The notes below the pieces were generated by a model, which saw only the letters and a program-made list of their open reading frames with translations, was not told the DNA's origin and made no database searches. Source: Citrus sinensis (lineage: Eukaryota > Streptophyta > Magnoliopsida > Sapindales > Rutaceae). Taken from it: a DNA stretch of 64,000 nt. The stretch's first letter is position 1. Each line of letters starts with the position of its first letter. Location: NCBI RefSeq assembly GCF_022201045.2, contig NC_068561.1:10565001-10629000 (forward strand), read 5' to 3'. Both the position numbers and the translations under genes were made by a program. Shown here in pieces: positions 23,561-35,486 of this stretch.

Positions 23561-24924
23561 ATTACAAAATCAACCCATAAAATTACAAAATCAACCCAAA
23601 AAAAAGGCAATGAGATCACATTTTGACTAATTAAGCAACCAGTATGTCCCCAATATAGATTCTGCTACTGTGTCTCTATGACTGTCAAGAATATAACAAA
23701 TGTCATAAATAAATATTTGTAGTTTATTATTAATCAAATGAAGCTTTTGGGATTGATTCCATTAAATATTTATATTGATTCAATAGATATAAGTTCAAGT
23801 CTGATGAGTGGCTTCATTAATTGAGCAACCAAAGTCCTAACTTGTGCATAGCCTATTGAACTGTTGCAGCACAAATTAACATTACTTCTAATCTTCAAGC
23901 AATTTGAAAACTGTTGCAACTCTGTAATTTTCGATTCTTAAAAAGTATAAAACATAACAAATTAAAGCAAAGTGCAGTATAATACTATTATGAGAGACAT
24001 TTTCGTAAAATGTTTGTGAAAAATAAAAATATTCTTTTAAAAGGACATTTCATAAAAAGTAATGTGCATTCAAATAGCAAAACACTCTAAAATCATTTCA
24101 ACAGAACATAAATCTCAAATCTATATTACTATTATAAGGCTTAAGTAATTTTAACTGAAAATATTATACATTCAATTATTACCTGAAATCAATGTCGTTC
24201 TTAATGGAACCAAGGAGAAAATATTGTTCATTAGTTTAATCAATTAAAGGAGAAACACTATAATTTGCTTGAAGAGAAGAATGAAAGTAATATTTTAGGT
24301 TAAATAAACAAAAATTGAAGAGAAGTGCACTAACCAAAGATAAAACAAATTGATTCTTTCGAAATGAGAATGAAAATGAAAATTATATGTACGTTCATTA
24401 TTTGTTGAATGGGAATAGATATGAAACTTAAATAAATTAAATCAACCTTAGATTGATTAAAAATAAATTAATTCAAGTATAACCCTAAAATTATCAAAAT
24501 TAGAAAGAGAGAAGTAAAAAAAATCAAAATTAAAGGAAAAAAAACCTCTGAAATTTGAGAAGCAAATGAAACTGAAGCAAGCTAAACTTCTTCGTGCATT
24601 TGTCTTGAAGAGAGAATGGAGATGAAATTTGAGTCTAAAAGGGTCTGATTCAGAAGATAGAGGCTTGACACTTTAATATTGGTTGTAGAGAAGCTTTGAT
24701 CAAAGAAGAGAAATGATGACGGCCCACAACGACCTTTATTTATTCATCATTTTGTGAAAAATAATTTGTGTTTTGCATTTTGTGAAGAAGAAAAATAGAC
24801 AAAGGAAGAGTCAATTGTTTATTTGTTTTATTTTTCACTTTTTAAGTAGTATTTTACTATTTTCACTTAATAAGACAAATTGGCTTTTTTTTAATAATTT
24901 AATACCTAATGTTTAATTTAAAAA

Positions 24925-26467
24925 CCGTTTGTTATAAATTTGGAGAAGCAAGCTTGAGGCATTTGATAAGTTTGTTTTCAGGAGAGAAATGAATTGTAAT
25001 GTTATTAGTAGAGGAAGAGCACAATATATAGGCACTAGTAGAAGGAACACTTATATTTCTTTATAATATAAGAAACAATTTGTTTCAACGTTCAAAGTTC
25101 AACGTTCCACTAGATTCAAGTCATCAACATAGTTTGTTTCAACGTTCTTTCTCGTTGATTTTAGGGATGCCTGAATATATCCACTTGATGTTTGGGAATA
25201 CGACATTGTCTCAAAAAATGACCAGACATTCCAAATATATCACAAGTGTTTTATGGTCCTTATAACCATCACGAGGGCAATAATAATTAATTTTTTATTA
25301 TGACCTCAGCCTCAATAACAGCCACAACCGCGGCCACGGCTATGCTCATTTTCATAATTGTCATCACGATTATGTGGGACAACATTTACTTCAAAAATTA
25401 GTTTTGTACTAATAAGATGGGCTTGATGATTTTTCATTAATAATTCATTATTCTTTTCTTCTACAAGAAGGCATGCAATCAAGTCAGAATTGTATACTAA
25501 CAGACTCTATATTGTTGTTATACAACCATGTTAGAAGCATGAAATTTTGTAAATATTTTTCCAACATATCCTCATTAATAATATTTCCTCCACAAAGTTT
25601 TAGTTGTGAAGTAATTCTATACAGAGCATAATTATACTCATGTACTGACTCAAAGTCTTGTAGCCTGAGGTCATTCCATTCACTATGAGCATTTAGAAGA
25701 ATTACTGACCTTAAATAACCGTATCTTTCGTACAAATTACTACAGAGAACATATAAGTCTTTTATAATGAGAGATTTTGTTTTCAATAGTTGGTGGAGAT
25801 GGTGACGTAGAATAATTATGGCCTTAGCTCAATCCTGAAGGGATGAGTCATTATTATTTTTATTGTGTCACTAAGGCCCATAGCATCAAGAAGAATTTCA
25901 GCATCCAGAATCCAAGATAAATAATTTTTGCCAGATTTGTCCAAGGTGTTAAATTATAATTTTGTCAAGTGAGACATTATCACAAACAAATAAACAAATA
26001 TTAGTATAATAAATATTGATAAGAGTGTAAATAATTAGCCTTATTTGGAATAATAATTTTAAATAAATCTGTGGAAAATAAAAGAGTAAAGGGATAGAAT
26101 ACTTTCTGTACCATAGCGAGATCATACTGATAACGTGTTATAAATTTGAATACAAAAACCTTTTTCAATTGGTACACCCCTTGGTACATATGTGGAATCA
26201 CCAATGAATTAAAACAATATAAATTTTAGTAGACGCAAGCTTGAGGCAATCGATAAGTTTGTTTCTAATAGAGAAATAAATTGTAATGTTATTAGCAGAG
26301 GAAGAGCAATATATAGGCATTAGTGGGAAGAACACTTACATTTCTTAATAATATAAGAACATTAATGGGAGAGCAATTCCATTTGTTAATAATAGAAGAA
26401 CATAAATGGGGGGAGCACTTCCAATTAGTGGAATCCATATCCACAAATCACGATTTACAACACCGTC
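24925..26467 (-). mobile_element. Collapsed copia element with gag only
   Basis: Two related LTR pieces in direct orientation, 24,930-25,075 (partial) and 26,136-26,462, both starting tgttataaattt and sharing gcaagcttgaggc, ttgtaatgttattag and gcaatatataggca. They enclose a gag relic and no pol. A degraded primer binding site (agatcatactgata) precedes the right LTR at about 26,121-26,135. Outer flanks ccgtt (24,925-24,929) and ccgtc (26,463-26,467) may be the 5-bp target duplication. The left LTR joins gag directly, so pol and part of the 3' LTR were deleted. Confidence 0.75.
25060..25977 (-). pseudogene. copia gag relic
   Basis: From ATG at about 25,977 the minus strand reads MSHLTKL, then LDKSGKNYLSWILDAEILLD and DAMGLSDT, then (25,484-25,786) SEWNDLRLQDFESVHEYNYA and TSQLKLCGGNIINEDMLEKY, then an Arg/Gly-rich segment, and finally FGMSGHFLRQCRIPKHQVDI, a zinc knuckle with its first Cys region shifted in frame. 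This order matches a known plant copia gag subfamily. Several stops and shifts interrupt it. Confidence 0.8.
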
Positions 26468-26699
26468 AAATTTTTGTTTTATGCTTGCACTAACTGTCAT
26501 TTATTTTTTAAGCATACATAATATCTAATAAAGTGCTAAATATATTTGACAATTTATAAAAACTATCAAATAATAAATGTCAAATATACCTATTTTTGTT
26601 GTAGTGTTTGTTGTAATGTTGCAATTTACTATATCTGAAAAGCACGAAATTGCCTTTGATTTCACAATCACTTATTGCAATTTCAAAATACAAAAAAAT

Positions 26700-27410
26700 C
26701 TAATTACTAGCCACCTTAGCTTTCTTAGAGTGACCAGTCCATGTAGTGGTGATGCATCTTGGCCAATTTATTCCACTTTGCATTTATCTTGTGTCAGGCA
26801 TCCATTCTCATCTATCATCACTATCTTTTGACATTCAACAAGAGTTCATTTTATCAAAATCAATAGAGATGGGTTGGCAACCAGGCCTTCCAACTTTTGG
26901 TGCTATGTTTCATGGATTAATGGTGCTTTCTGAGGTTGTTTTATGCAGCCTCTTGGCCATCATTCCATTTTAAAGGCTATTGAGCTTACATCATGGATGG
27001 AATTTTATTTGGAAAGTGACTTGTGTTCGACTTTAGCTTGTCTTAAAAATGCCAAATTCAAGCTGTCATGGTGTCGGCATATCAGATGGTTGATCATTTG
27101 AGCTAAATTCGTAGGATGCACGGTACTAGTTCACACACCTTCAAATAAGGCAATTTAGTGGCTGATTGTCTTGCTAATTTGGGGTTAATCTTAATACTTA
27201 AATTGGTGGGATGATCCTCCTATTTCAATTCTTAAAAGTCCACTTGAGGATGCTTCGGTCTCCCCAAATATCACTTCAAATGAATGAATTTGCTATCTTT
27301 CTTCTCTTTTTCATATTGAATATAAGTTCTTGGATTTTAGTTTGTGTACGTAAGATGTAACCTTAAATTAGAGGATTATACCAATGCTTGCCCCCAAGGC
27401 ACATATAAAT
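26700..27410 (+). pseudogene. LINE RNase H relic, plus strand
   Basis: Across frames the plus strand gives GHHSILKAIELTSWMEFYLE, then SDLCSTLACLKNAKFKLSWC, then a RHIRW block and a VHTPSNKA segment, then DDPPISILKSPLEDASVSPN. This is the pattern of a plant LINE RNase H (AIELA, W..LESDS, the .W.IRWL block and the HV.REGN..AD.LAN block) with stops in between. It begins close to the right flank of the CACTA element. No endonuclease or RT and no clear poly(A) tail were found. Confidence 0.65.
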
Positions 27411-29869
27411 AAATTATATAAGAGAAATATTTTGATTAATTAATTAATTAAATCTTTCTTGGATAAGATTACATATTGTTTGTAATTTTTTTATGAGCTT
27501 GGCTAAGTTACATATAATGTAACTTATATCTACCTAAAAGAAGTAATAAGAATATGCTAGTAAGTGAAATACTTACGATTGGTTACTAATTTAAGTTTGT
27601 TGTAAGTTATCATGTAACTTAGCAAAAATTTTTATTATTTTTTTCACACTAATAAAAGCATATAGTTTGAATTTATAATTTGTGTAACTCAATAAATTAA
27701 AAAAAACCTCCAATTTATTATTTATGTATACAAATATAAAATAAACAAAGATAAAATAATTAAAAATTTAAGAGTGAGATTAAAGGTTAGAGGTTCCAAT
27801 TAGTTTTTGGAAAAATATTAAAGATTCCAACGTTTGAGTTATAATGACGTGCAATATTAATTTTATAAGTTATAAAATTTATTATCTAATAAATGAATGA
27901 TACATATTACGTATCAATTAAATTTAAATTAGGACAGAAATAATTGAATCACCATGATTATTAAAAATGTTATATTAATTTTTTTTTCATTCTTCCGTTT
28001 GGATGCTAGGATATGTTTGTATATTAAGGTTTTGTGTCCAGCTAGTTGGCCATAATGGTAAATGACCACATCTCTTTTGTTTTATGGTGAAATGACCATT
28101 AGATGGTGAGGAAAACAATCCAACAGTTGAAAAATTAAACTAGAAATTGCTCTATTGTGGGTTATAGGCGCAATTTGAGTAGAATAGTGTGTATATACAT
28201 ATATATATAAGAACTTTTCTCGTTAGCCGAGGTGAGAAGGCTAGCAATTAAGTGTTGCTTCTCATAATCTGGGTTTTATCGGTGAAATTTGTGATTTGGA
28301 CTTCGTCACTTATAAACTTATACGGTTGCTTAGGGCCCAACTATATTAGGAGGCTCCACATTTGTGATAAATTATTATTTTCTATATAAAAATGAACATG
28401 AATTCCAAAATTATTGTTATTCTTTCAATTTATTATTATTTTATAATTATCTTTTTCTAAATAAACTATCAAATCTATGTAAATTCTCTATTTAATATTA
28501 TACTTTCCTTTTAATTCCTGTAAAACCATTAAAATTAACAATTTCAATTGTATAGAATCTCTATTTTACATTAGAATTAATATACTATAATTAAAAAGTC
28601 AAATATTCCTTGTAAACCTCTATAAAAGCCCTAAATTTTATTAATTTATCCATTAAGCATATATTTAGTATGGCTTATCCAATACCCAAAAATGCTTTTT
28701 TTAATTAGAGTTTTTAGTGATTAAATTAATTATTCTACCTCTACTAGTAAAAGCTAACATTTTAAACTTTTAGCAGTAGAGGTTGTGGAGCTTTTCTAAA
28801 GAGTTAAATTGTCTAAAGTACTTTTAATTTATTTCACAATTTTATTTCATTCTTTTTATAAGATAACTTTAAAAAAAATTATCATTTGTATACCCATAAT
28901 TTGCTCAGTTATCAAATATACTATAACATTTTAAGAGTGTATCAGTCATTTACCTTAAGTTGACAAAATACATCTGCCGACCACTAATCTGTTAGCTACC
29001 ATTTGCAATTGCCAACATCATAAGTATAATCTAGTCTTTTAAGATAGAAGAAGGTATGATAAAAAATGACATGTCATACCATTTAGGTGAAACGACAATG
29101 TATGACTGGACAATGACGTCGTTTCATTGAATGACAATGTCGTTTCATCTATGTGAAATGTTGTCATTTCACTGAAACTTTAAAAACCAAAATTGTGAAA
29201 CAATGTCATTTCACTGTAACTTAGAGAAAAAAAAAAGAAAAAAATAAGGTGAAAGATTAGCCATTCCCGAATCTTAAAGAGAAAGTTTTCATATATATAA
29301 GAAGATCTAACAACCAAATAAGCAGCCACTTCCGCTCATTTCCGCTAGCTTTTCATCAAATACATTCAATATTTAATCATGAAACAAGTGTAGCTAACAT
29401 CATGGAGTTTGATTTAGAGTTTGATCCAAAAGGTAAACTAATTTTGCTGAAAGATAATAAGTGAAGCGTTGGGTTGTTGGGTATGTTCATATATCAAACT
29501 TGTTTAATGTAATATATCTATTATCTAATCAATAGATGTAAGAAATTGCAAGAAATTATCTGAATTTGTGTTAAGTTAATTTCTGTTGCAAACCCTAGAA
29601 TATAGAAATGACAAAATGGGTTGTGGTTTATATGGGTAATGTTTTTGTGTGTTAATTGAAGTGAAGTGCATTTAAATGATAAATTGCATTGGTTCTGGTT
29701 TTTGTATGTTAAGGGGTTGTTTTTGTATGTTAATTGAAATACTCATTTGCAATTATATATTTTGAGTTGAACAAATTGGAGCTTTTTTTTAAACTTGACT
29801 AACGTGTACTCGCTTGAGTATTATATGGAGTTTATTTCCTATTTTGTTTTTGAAAAGCTTGATTAATGT
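27411..29869. other. Intergenic, no gene supported
   Basis: AT-rich. 29,085-29,220 contains a cluster of short similar motifs (gtgaaacgacaatg, aatgacgtcgtttca, aatgtcgtttcat, ttgtcatttcact twice), in both orientations. A TATA-like atatatataagaag lies at 29,290-29,303, followed by a 21-codon frame (from 29,403, MEFDLEFDPKGKLIL) that could be the start of the acidic reading frame found further on. Confidence 0.5.
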
Positions 29870-30664
29870 GTGTGCTTGTCTCTAGTGGACTTAGTGATTT
29901 ATTTCAAAAGAGAAAATCACCATCTTGGTTTGATTCACTCTGAAGATTATATTGTTTATAGAATAAAGGCTGAAGCATTGAAGATAATTGGTGTATACAT
30001 GTTAAATGAAATTGGAAAAATCATGTTAAATGTTATGAATCCAAAGAACAAAATGTTATATTCTAATTTTGGGTTGAAATTCATATTTGGAATACATAAC
30101 TAAATGGGATTAAATACATTTGAAGTTGAAGTTGTGCCAGTTTTATGCTCTCAATGTGTAGAGGCTCCATTTAACAATAAATATTGTTTAACTTGGGAAT
30201 ACAACTGCCTTCAGAAGTTATAAATATGTTGAATTATCCTTCTAATGGACAATACATCAAGGTGCACCAAAAGTTAACCATTCAGTTGAAGACGAAGACG
30301 AATTGTTATCAAATTGGTCAAGCAAAAGAATTGACAGTGATGATAATGATGATGATGATGATGATAATGAGGAACCTGTTGTGCAATTACCACATACTAT
30401 GCTTGTTGAAGATAAATTGCTATTAGACTGGTCAGACAAAGGGATTTATAGTGATGATAGTGGTGAAGAACCTACTGTATAAGAACCAACTATTGTGTTT
30501 GTTGATGATATTGTGCATGTTGACGACAACAGTGATAGTGAGAACAGTGAGGGCAACCAATGTGACAGTGATAGTGATGCAGATTCTTTACAAGATGATG
30601 ATACTAAAGAGGTCCAAATGGTAGTTAACTCCTTAGATTATGATTTAAATGTTGGCAATATGTA
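29870..30664 (+). pseudogene. Acidic protein relic with internal duplication, unknown
   Basis: Read across frames, the plus strand encodes an Asp/Glu/Ser-rich stretch between about 30,280 and 30,664: a DELLSNWSSKRIDSDD segment, then a poly-Asp run, then DKLLLDWSDKGIYSDD with EEP, i.e. two copies of an LL(S/L)(N/D)WS.K.I.SDD module, then further acidic text ending LDYDLNVGNM. Upstream (29,870-30,103) is a 77-aa frame. Acidic segments like this occur in the N-terminal part of plant MuDR-type transposases, so that is my best guess, but no diagnostic motif supports it. At least one stop (30,480) breaks the frame. Confidence 0.35.
30332..30370. repeat. GAT trinucleotide microsatellite
   Basis: gatgataatgatgatgatga continuing to gataatgag; it encodes part of the poly-Asp run of the acidic frame. 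Confidence 0.8.
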
Positions 30665-31260
30665 GTTTAGAAATTATTTAGAGAAATATAAGTATTGACA
30701 CGACTCAAAAGTATTGGTTACTCCCAAATATAAGAGTATTTTATTATAATATAACTCGGTGAGTCTGAGGTCAATCCACAGAGAAAAAATTTAAATTGTT
30801 AATTTCTTTTAATTTATATAAAAACTAAAAAAATATAATTTAAATTCATGTTATTTAGTTTAAGTGAAACTATGAAAATAAATTAGTTAGGGTTATGGAT
30901 CTATGCTTGGTAGTAGATATAACTTAATAAATTATTTTCTTTTTACTTTGTTATTGCCCAAGAGATTAATTGTATAAATTATCATTAAATTTATTATGAA
31001 TTAAATACTTAGGGAGCCAAAATTTGATTTGTCTACAATAAGTCAAAATACCATTTTTATCATACTTTATACTAAGATATTAAGAATTTATTGAGCAAAA
31101 CTCTCTTGTTTGTCTATAATAAATCAAAATTTAAAAATATAAAATATGAAAAAAAATAAATAGAAAATAATTTAATTTATATAATTAAAAACATAATTTG
31201 ATTAAATTATATTTTTCTACGTACGAAGAGTTTCACCTTTCCTTAGCTATTATTATTTAG
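30665..31260. other. AT-rich stretch with a possible retroelement edge
   Basis: 30,695-30,790 reads like a repeat end seen in plant genomes (ttactcccaaatataagag, then ctcggtgagtctgaggtc and tccacagag). I cannot place it in a named family. The rest is AT-rich without a gene. Confidence 0.35.
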
Positions 31261-31269
31261 CAGTATATG

Positions 31270-31272
<3 letters not shown>

Positions 31273-31316
<44 letters not shown>

Positions 31317-31402
31317 ACAGACATACATACATATATGTTCCATATGTGAAAAAAAGAGTGTGTAGAGAGAGAGAGAGAGAAAGAGTGTGTGTGTGTGTGT
31401 GT
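31273..31402. repeat. Compound microsatellite (AC)21, (AG)n, (GT)n
   Basis: (AC)21 at 31,273-31,314, then gtacagacatacatacatat, then an (AG) run at 31,364-31,380 and a (GT) run at 31,385-31,402. Confidence 0.95.
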
Positions 31403-32534
31403 AAGGGTATATTTGGTACTAAAATGGGTTTGTAAAGTAAAACATAAAAGTTTAAATTTTTTTAAGCTGGTCTATTAAATAAATGGGTTTAATGAATATT
31501 CTGGTAGGTTCAATTAGCCCCATCCTATTATTTTATTTTTTTATTGAGTGGTCATATTTTACCCCTTATTAAAAGTTTTTAGTAAGCCCCGACTGAAAAT
31601 TAAACACTTTAAAAGTTTTTAACTAATTTTATCTCTCAATATACCCCACTTAATCCTTAATTTACCATTATTATAATTTTTATCTTTTTTCATGCACCCA
31701 CCTATAAAACTTATAAAAATTTTAAATTAAAAAAAAATCTCATAATCATTGCCGTAACCATGAAAAAGAACTTGATGATTGCACCAAGAAATGGACCATT
31801 AACTATGTCGAGTTGGTCCTAAAGAATCGTAGTATCATGCTAATTAAGCCTGTCAAACCAAGGGTAAGTGAAGGAATACAAGAATATAGCCAAAGAGGTA
31901 CACGTGATAATTTTGGTTACCATTTCCTGCAAATCCAACTGTGGGTTTTATTTCTTGCAATTGCAATTTGTGGATTCCATTTTTGGTATGTTAATACTGA
32001 AAAGTGCTTTCTATAATCTTCTTTAGCATGGAGTTGTGCGGTGTTTACAAATTTGAGAAAATACGTACTTAAAAATCATAGTTAGTTTCAATTCCATTGG
32101 CTTTTCCAGTTCTTTGAGTATTTTGATAAGTTTTATGTTCCAAAGCAATCAAGACTTGCTTCGTTGATAGAAATTATGTATTTACAAATTGGAGAAATTA
32201 TCTTTTCTGGTCCTTTGAGTATCTTGACCGGTTGTGTGGTGTTTACAAATTTGAGAAATTATGTATTTCAGAATAATTGTAAATATTATTCTAAGTGTTT
32301 GTTATATTTATTGAATGAATAAAATTATTTTCTTTGAAACATCAAAGCTATTTTCTTTACTTATATTGTAGTATAAAATTATTATGGGTTGTTATAAATA
32401 AAATCTCAACATCGTATGAGACATTAAAGTTGTTCTAAATAGTATATAAGCTTAAATACTTATTACATAATAACTTGACCAAATCATTTGAAAAAAAAAA
32501 TTGAATAATGGAAACACTTATTAATTATCCAAGC
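31403..32534. other. Intergenic with short direct repeats
   Basis: No supported gene. A 67-aa frame at 31,813-32,016 has no recognisable features. 32,035-32,275 contains two to three diverged copies of a unit including ggtgtttacaaatttgagaa, ttatgta and ccagttctttgagtattttg. Confidence 0.5.
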
Positions 32535-35045
32535 CAATTGTCTCCTTGCTTGCAACATTCAGTGATAAATCTTTAAAAGCAATAATGTTCTTGTCATATA
32601 GAGTTGCCCATCCTTCTACTGTAGAAGCATGATATTTTAACTAACCAGTTGTTATCACTGGCATTGGTGAACCTGGATTCATGAATACCTTCAGTAAAAA
32701 AGTAAAATATTAAAAAAATCATGGTTAACAATTGTTAAAAAAATCTCTTTTTTCCCTTTTTAGAGGGTCGTGGTATGAAATAATAATTGTTAACAAAAAG
32801 TCTAAAAAAAATACTTGTATGAAGTGACTGTTGTTAATAAATCCAATTGCAATAATCTTTTGAGAGGGTTGTGGTAATGGAGTTGATATGAGTAGAAAAA
32901 AAGTAAGACATTGAATTTGAGATATGAATATTAGCATAACATTATAATTAAAAGTAATAAGATATCTTGCTTTAGGAAAAGTCATCCAATAGTCATCTAA
33001 TGGATTGCTTCCAAATATGAACGTGTTTGTAGAAACTCATCTGATCTCCTGTATACTTACATATTTAGGTATAGTTATCAAAGTGGCTTTGTAATTCATC
33101 AATTAAGTCCCTCCTGACTTGCATCCAATTATCCTCACTAAAACCAATCAAATTAACCACAACATGAAAACCACAATTACTGTCAGCAGCAACATCTTTA
33201 ACATGATGAATATATAGCCTCAATCCTTGTGGAAATGAATCAATGAAAGAAATATGCTTATGAATTTGAGATTGATGCATCTTCTTTTTTTTTTTGGTCG
33301 CCCTTTAGATTGTATAGAAATCTTACTTGAAGATAAAATGTATGGAGAATGAAAATTTTGTGTAGATAATATATGTTCAAATTTGGATGGATCTTAATGT
33401 GTAGAAGTATCTGCTTTTGGAGAATGTTGACCTTGAGTTTTAGCTTTAACTTCTAGCTCAATAAGAAAAGTTGATGTTCCATCTACTAGTTCTTTCAACT
33501 TCTTCAAAATCTCTAAATTTCTAGTGTAATCATTATTATTAAAACATTTCAAAATCATCTTTATCTCAACTTAACTCAGTAGTTTCAACTTTAGTAGTTG
33601 GTATTAAGTCTAGTTTCTTCTAATATGGATGTGTAAAAGACAAAGAAATAGATCTTCCTTCACACTTATACCCCGCAATCTCATGTGCACATGGAATTCT
33701 ATGTGTGTGGCAAACTACACATCCAAAAGCTAATGGATCTAGACCACTATAATTAGCTTGTTTAGACTTACAAACCATCATGTTGAGTGCATTTCACAAA
33801 ATAAATCCTCTCAATTCCTTAAATATTGAAGGTTTGAAATCATGTTGCATTGTTGTCGAACTTTTCTTTGACGAACCTTTAATCTCCGTATGTTGCAATT
33901 CTACTGAAACATAGATTTTAGTCCATGACGTCTCAAAAGTTCCTCACAATAATTGTAGTTGCCTTTAATACTAAATGAGATGTCTTAGCCCTATAAAGAA
34001 AAAACAAAACAATTTAGTTATTTTTTCAATAATAAAATTAAATATGAGAATATTTTATAGTGATTTACCTATTTGAGGTCATGTTTCCTAAATGCATTAC
34101 TAGGTCGGCCCAAGCTACAATAAATTTTTCCTTGCACTCATCCAGCTATGCATTTTTCACATATTCGCCCTCAAAACTCGTAGGTGTTGCATATAATGAT
34201 CTTTTGAATTATGCCATCTACAAAGAAGATGAGTTGCATTTAGGAAAACATTTTGAATAGCATTTATTAAGGTATCTCTCTATTTATTCTCCCACTCTTG
34301 TTCAATATATGCAAGACATACTGAAAATGTTATCTCAATCGAGGTGCCACCAACATCTTCTAGTAATGGAAAATCATACTTGTTGGTCTTATATGTGCAA
34401 TCTGTAATTACCACACGTGGAAATGCCCGTAATAGATCAACAGTAAAAGGATGAGCCTAAAATAAGTCTCTAACACTGTCTATATCAGCATTACTTTGAT
34501 ACCACTCAATGTAGTTATGCTCGGTCAATTTGCTCATGAGTAGTTACGTGTTTGACCTGCCAGCTAGTTATTTAACTTTGTATCTATATCTTGCATTGTA
34601 AATAGACCTCATAGTAGTAGCACTACGTATATCTCTTTGGTTTCTCATATATAGACTATAGTATGTCCTTTGGTCTTGCATTACATATCAATCAATAGGT
34701 TGTCCTCCTTTTCAATAAGCCGACCTGCATATGAGTGCCCCTCAAGATGGTTATGTACTGCACACATCACTTTCAAAACCCAGCGACTATCATTTGCCAA
34801 ATTTTGCCCTTTTAATATGAATGAACAATTGCATTTTTTTTGTTCAAGTTGCTTTAGGACGTCTTGGCTTCTTACCTTGACTAGAAACACACCTGTAAGC
34901 ACCATTTCTTTCATAAGCAAAAATTATTTTAGATTTCTACCATGTGCACTTACATCTGATTTTTTTAATTAAAATAACATATCCATTTCGCTTGCCAGCA
35001 TTTCGCATCCACTCAATTGATTCTTTCCTGCTATTAAAAACCTAA
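32535..35045 (-). pseudogene. MULE transposase / FAR1-like with OTU domain, broken
   Basis: From right to left on the minus strand: a FAR1-like DNA-binding part (ESIEWMRNAGKRNGYVILIK; AYERNGAYRC; KCNCSFILKGQNLANDSRWV; CAVHNHLEGHSYAGRL), an MULE transposase core relic (DLLRAFPRVVITDCTYKTNK and following PLLEDVGGTS; NVFPKC..LLCRWH), a Zn-finger region (ATHIEFHVHMRL), and a C-terminal OTU-like peptidase domain (LRLYIHHVKDVAADSNCGFH in 33,065-33,280; LPQPSQKIIAIGFINNSHF near 32,850). The very end gives a GSPMPVI segment and EGWATLYDKN. The OTU catalytic Asp-x-x-Cys is preserved as DSNCGF. Stops and shifts are everywhere. Confidence 0.85.
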
Positions 35046-35486
35046 TCAAACACAATTATAGTATATCTAATTAGAAAGTATAAAATAATATTAATAATAA
35101 ATAATAAAAAACTCAATAGTGAAAATTAGCTATATATCATATCAGTGGTAAAAACACAACCAAAATCATCTATAATGTCCATTTTTTTTTCCTGACGTTG
35201 TTTCCTTGATTAGAAGGCTTTTCAGCCTAAAATTTGTTAGAAATATAAATTTATTTGGGTGTTGACGATAAATAGAGTTCGAAAATTAGAGAAAAAAAAA
35301 ACCTTTAAGCTTACTTCTTCTTCATCCTCTATTGAGTATTGCAAATTAATTTATTCCACGATTACAGAAGTAGAGAGTATATAATATTTGAGGGGAGATA
35401 ATAGTTTAAAAAATTAGATTTTAGGGTTTTACATAAGCTTAAGCGAACTGGCTTTTCTATTTGATAGAAAAAGAAAACAATCAATC
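35046..35486. other. Intergenic, no feature supported
   Basis: AT-rich upstream region of the transposase pseudogene; no terminal inverted repeat found by eye. Confidence 0.4.

Larger units (their letters stand above)
18411..26609 (-). mobile_element. CACTA (En/Spm-like) transposon with three nested insertions
   Basis: The left end cattataagaaaaaaagg (from 18,414) and the right end, read inward from 26,606, cactacaacaaaaatagg form CACTA-type terminal repeats. They are flanked by ttt on both sides (18,411-18,413 and 26,607-26,609), matching the 3-bp CACTA target duplication. Subterminal repeats with gtgctaaatat and tttgacatttat motifs lie at both ends. The minus-strand gene inside is a TNP2-type transposase. 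Present length is about 8.2 kb, but after removing the LINE (about 1 kb), the copia LTR (about 1.06 kb) and the collapsed copia (about 1.5 kb) the original element would be about 4.6 kb. Confidence 0.85.

Noticed and set aside
31273..31402. Regular repeats considered as a CRISPR-like array
   Set aside because: Dinucleotide microsatellites without spacers, in a plant genome. No CRISPR array is present in the window.
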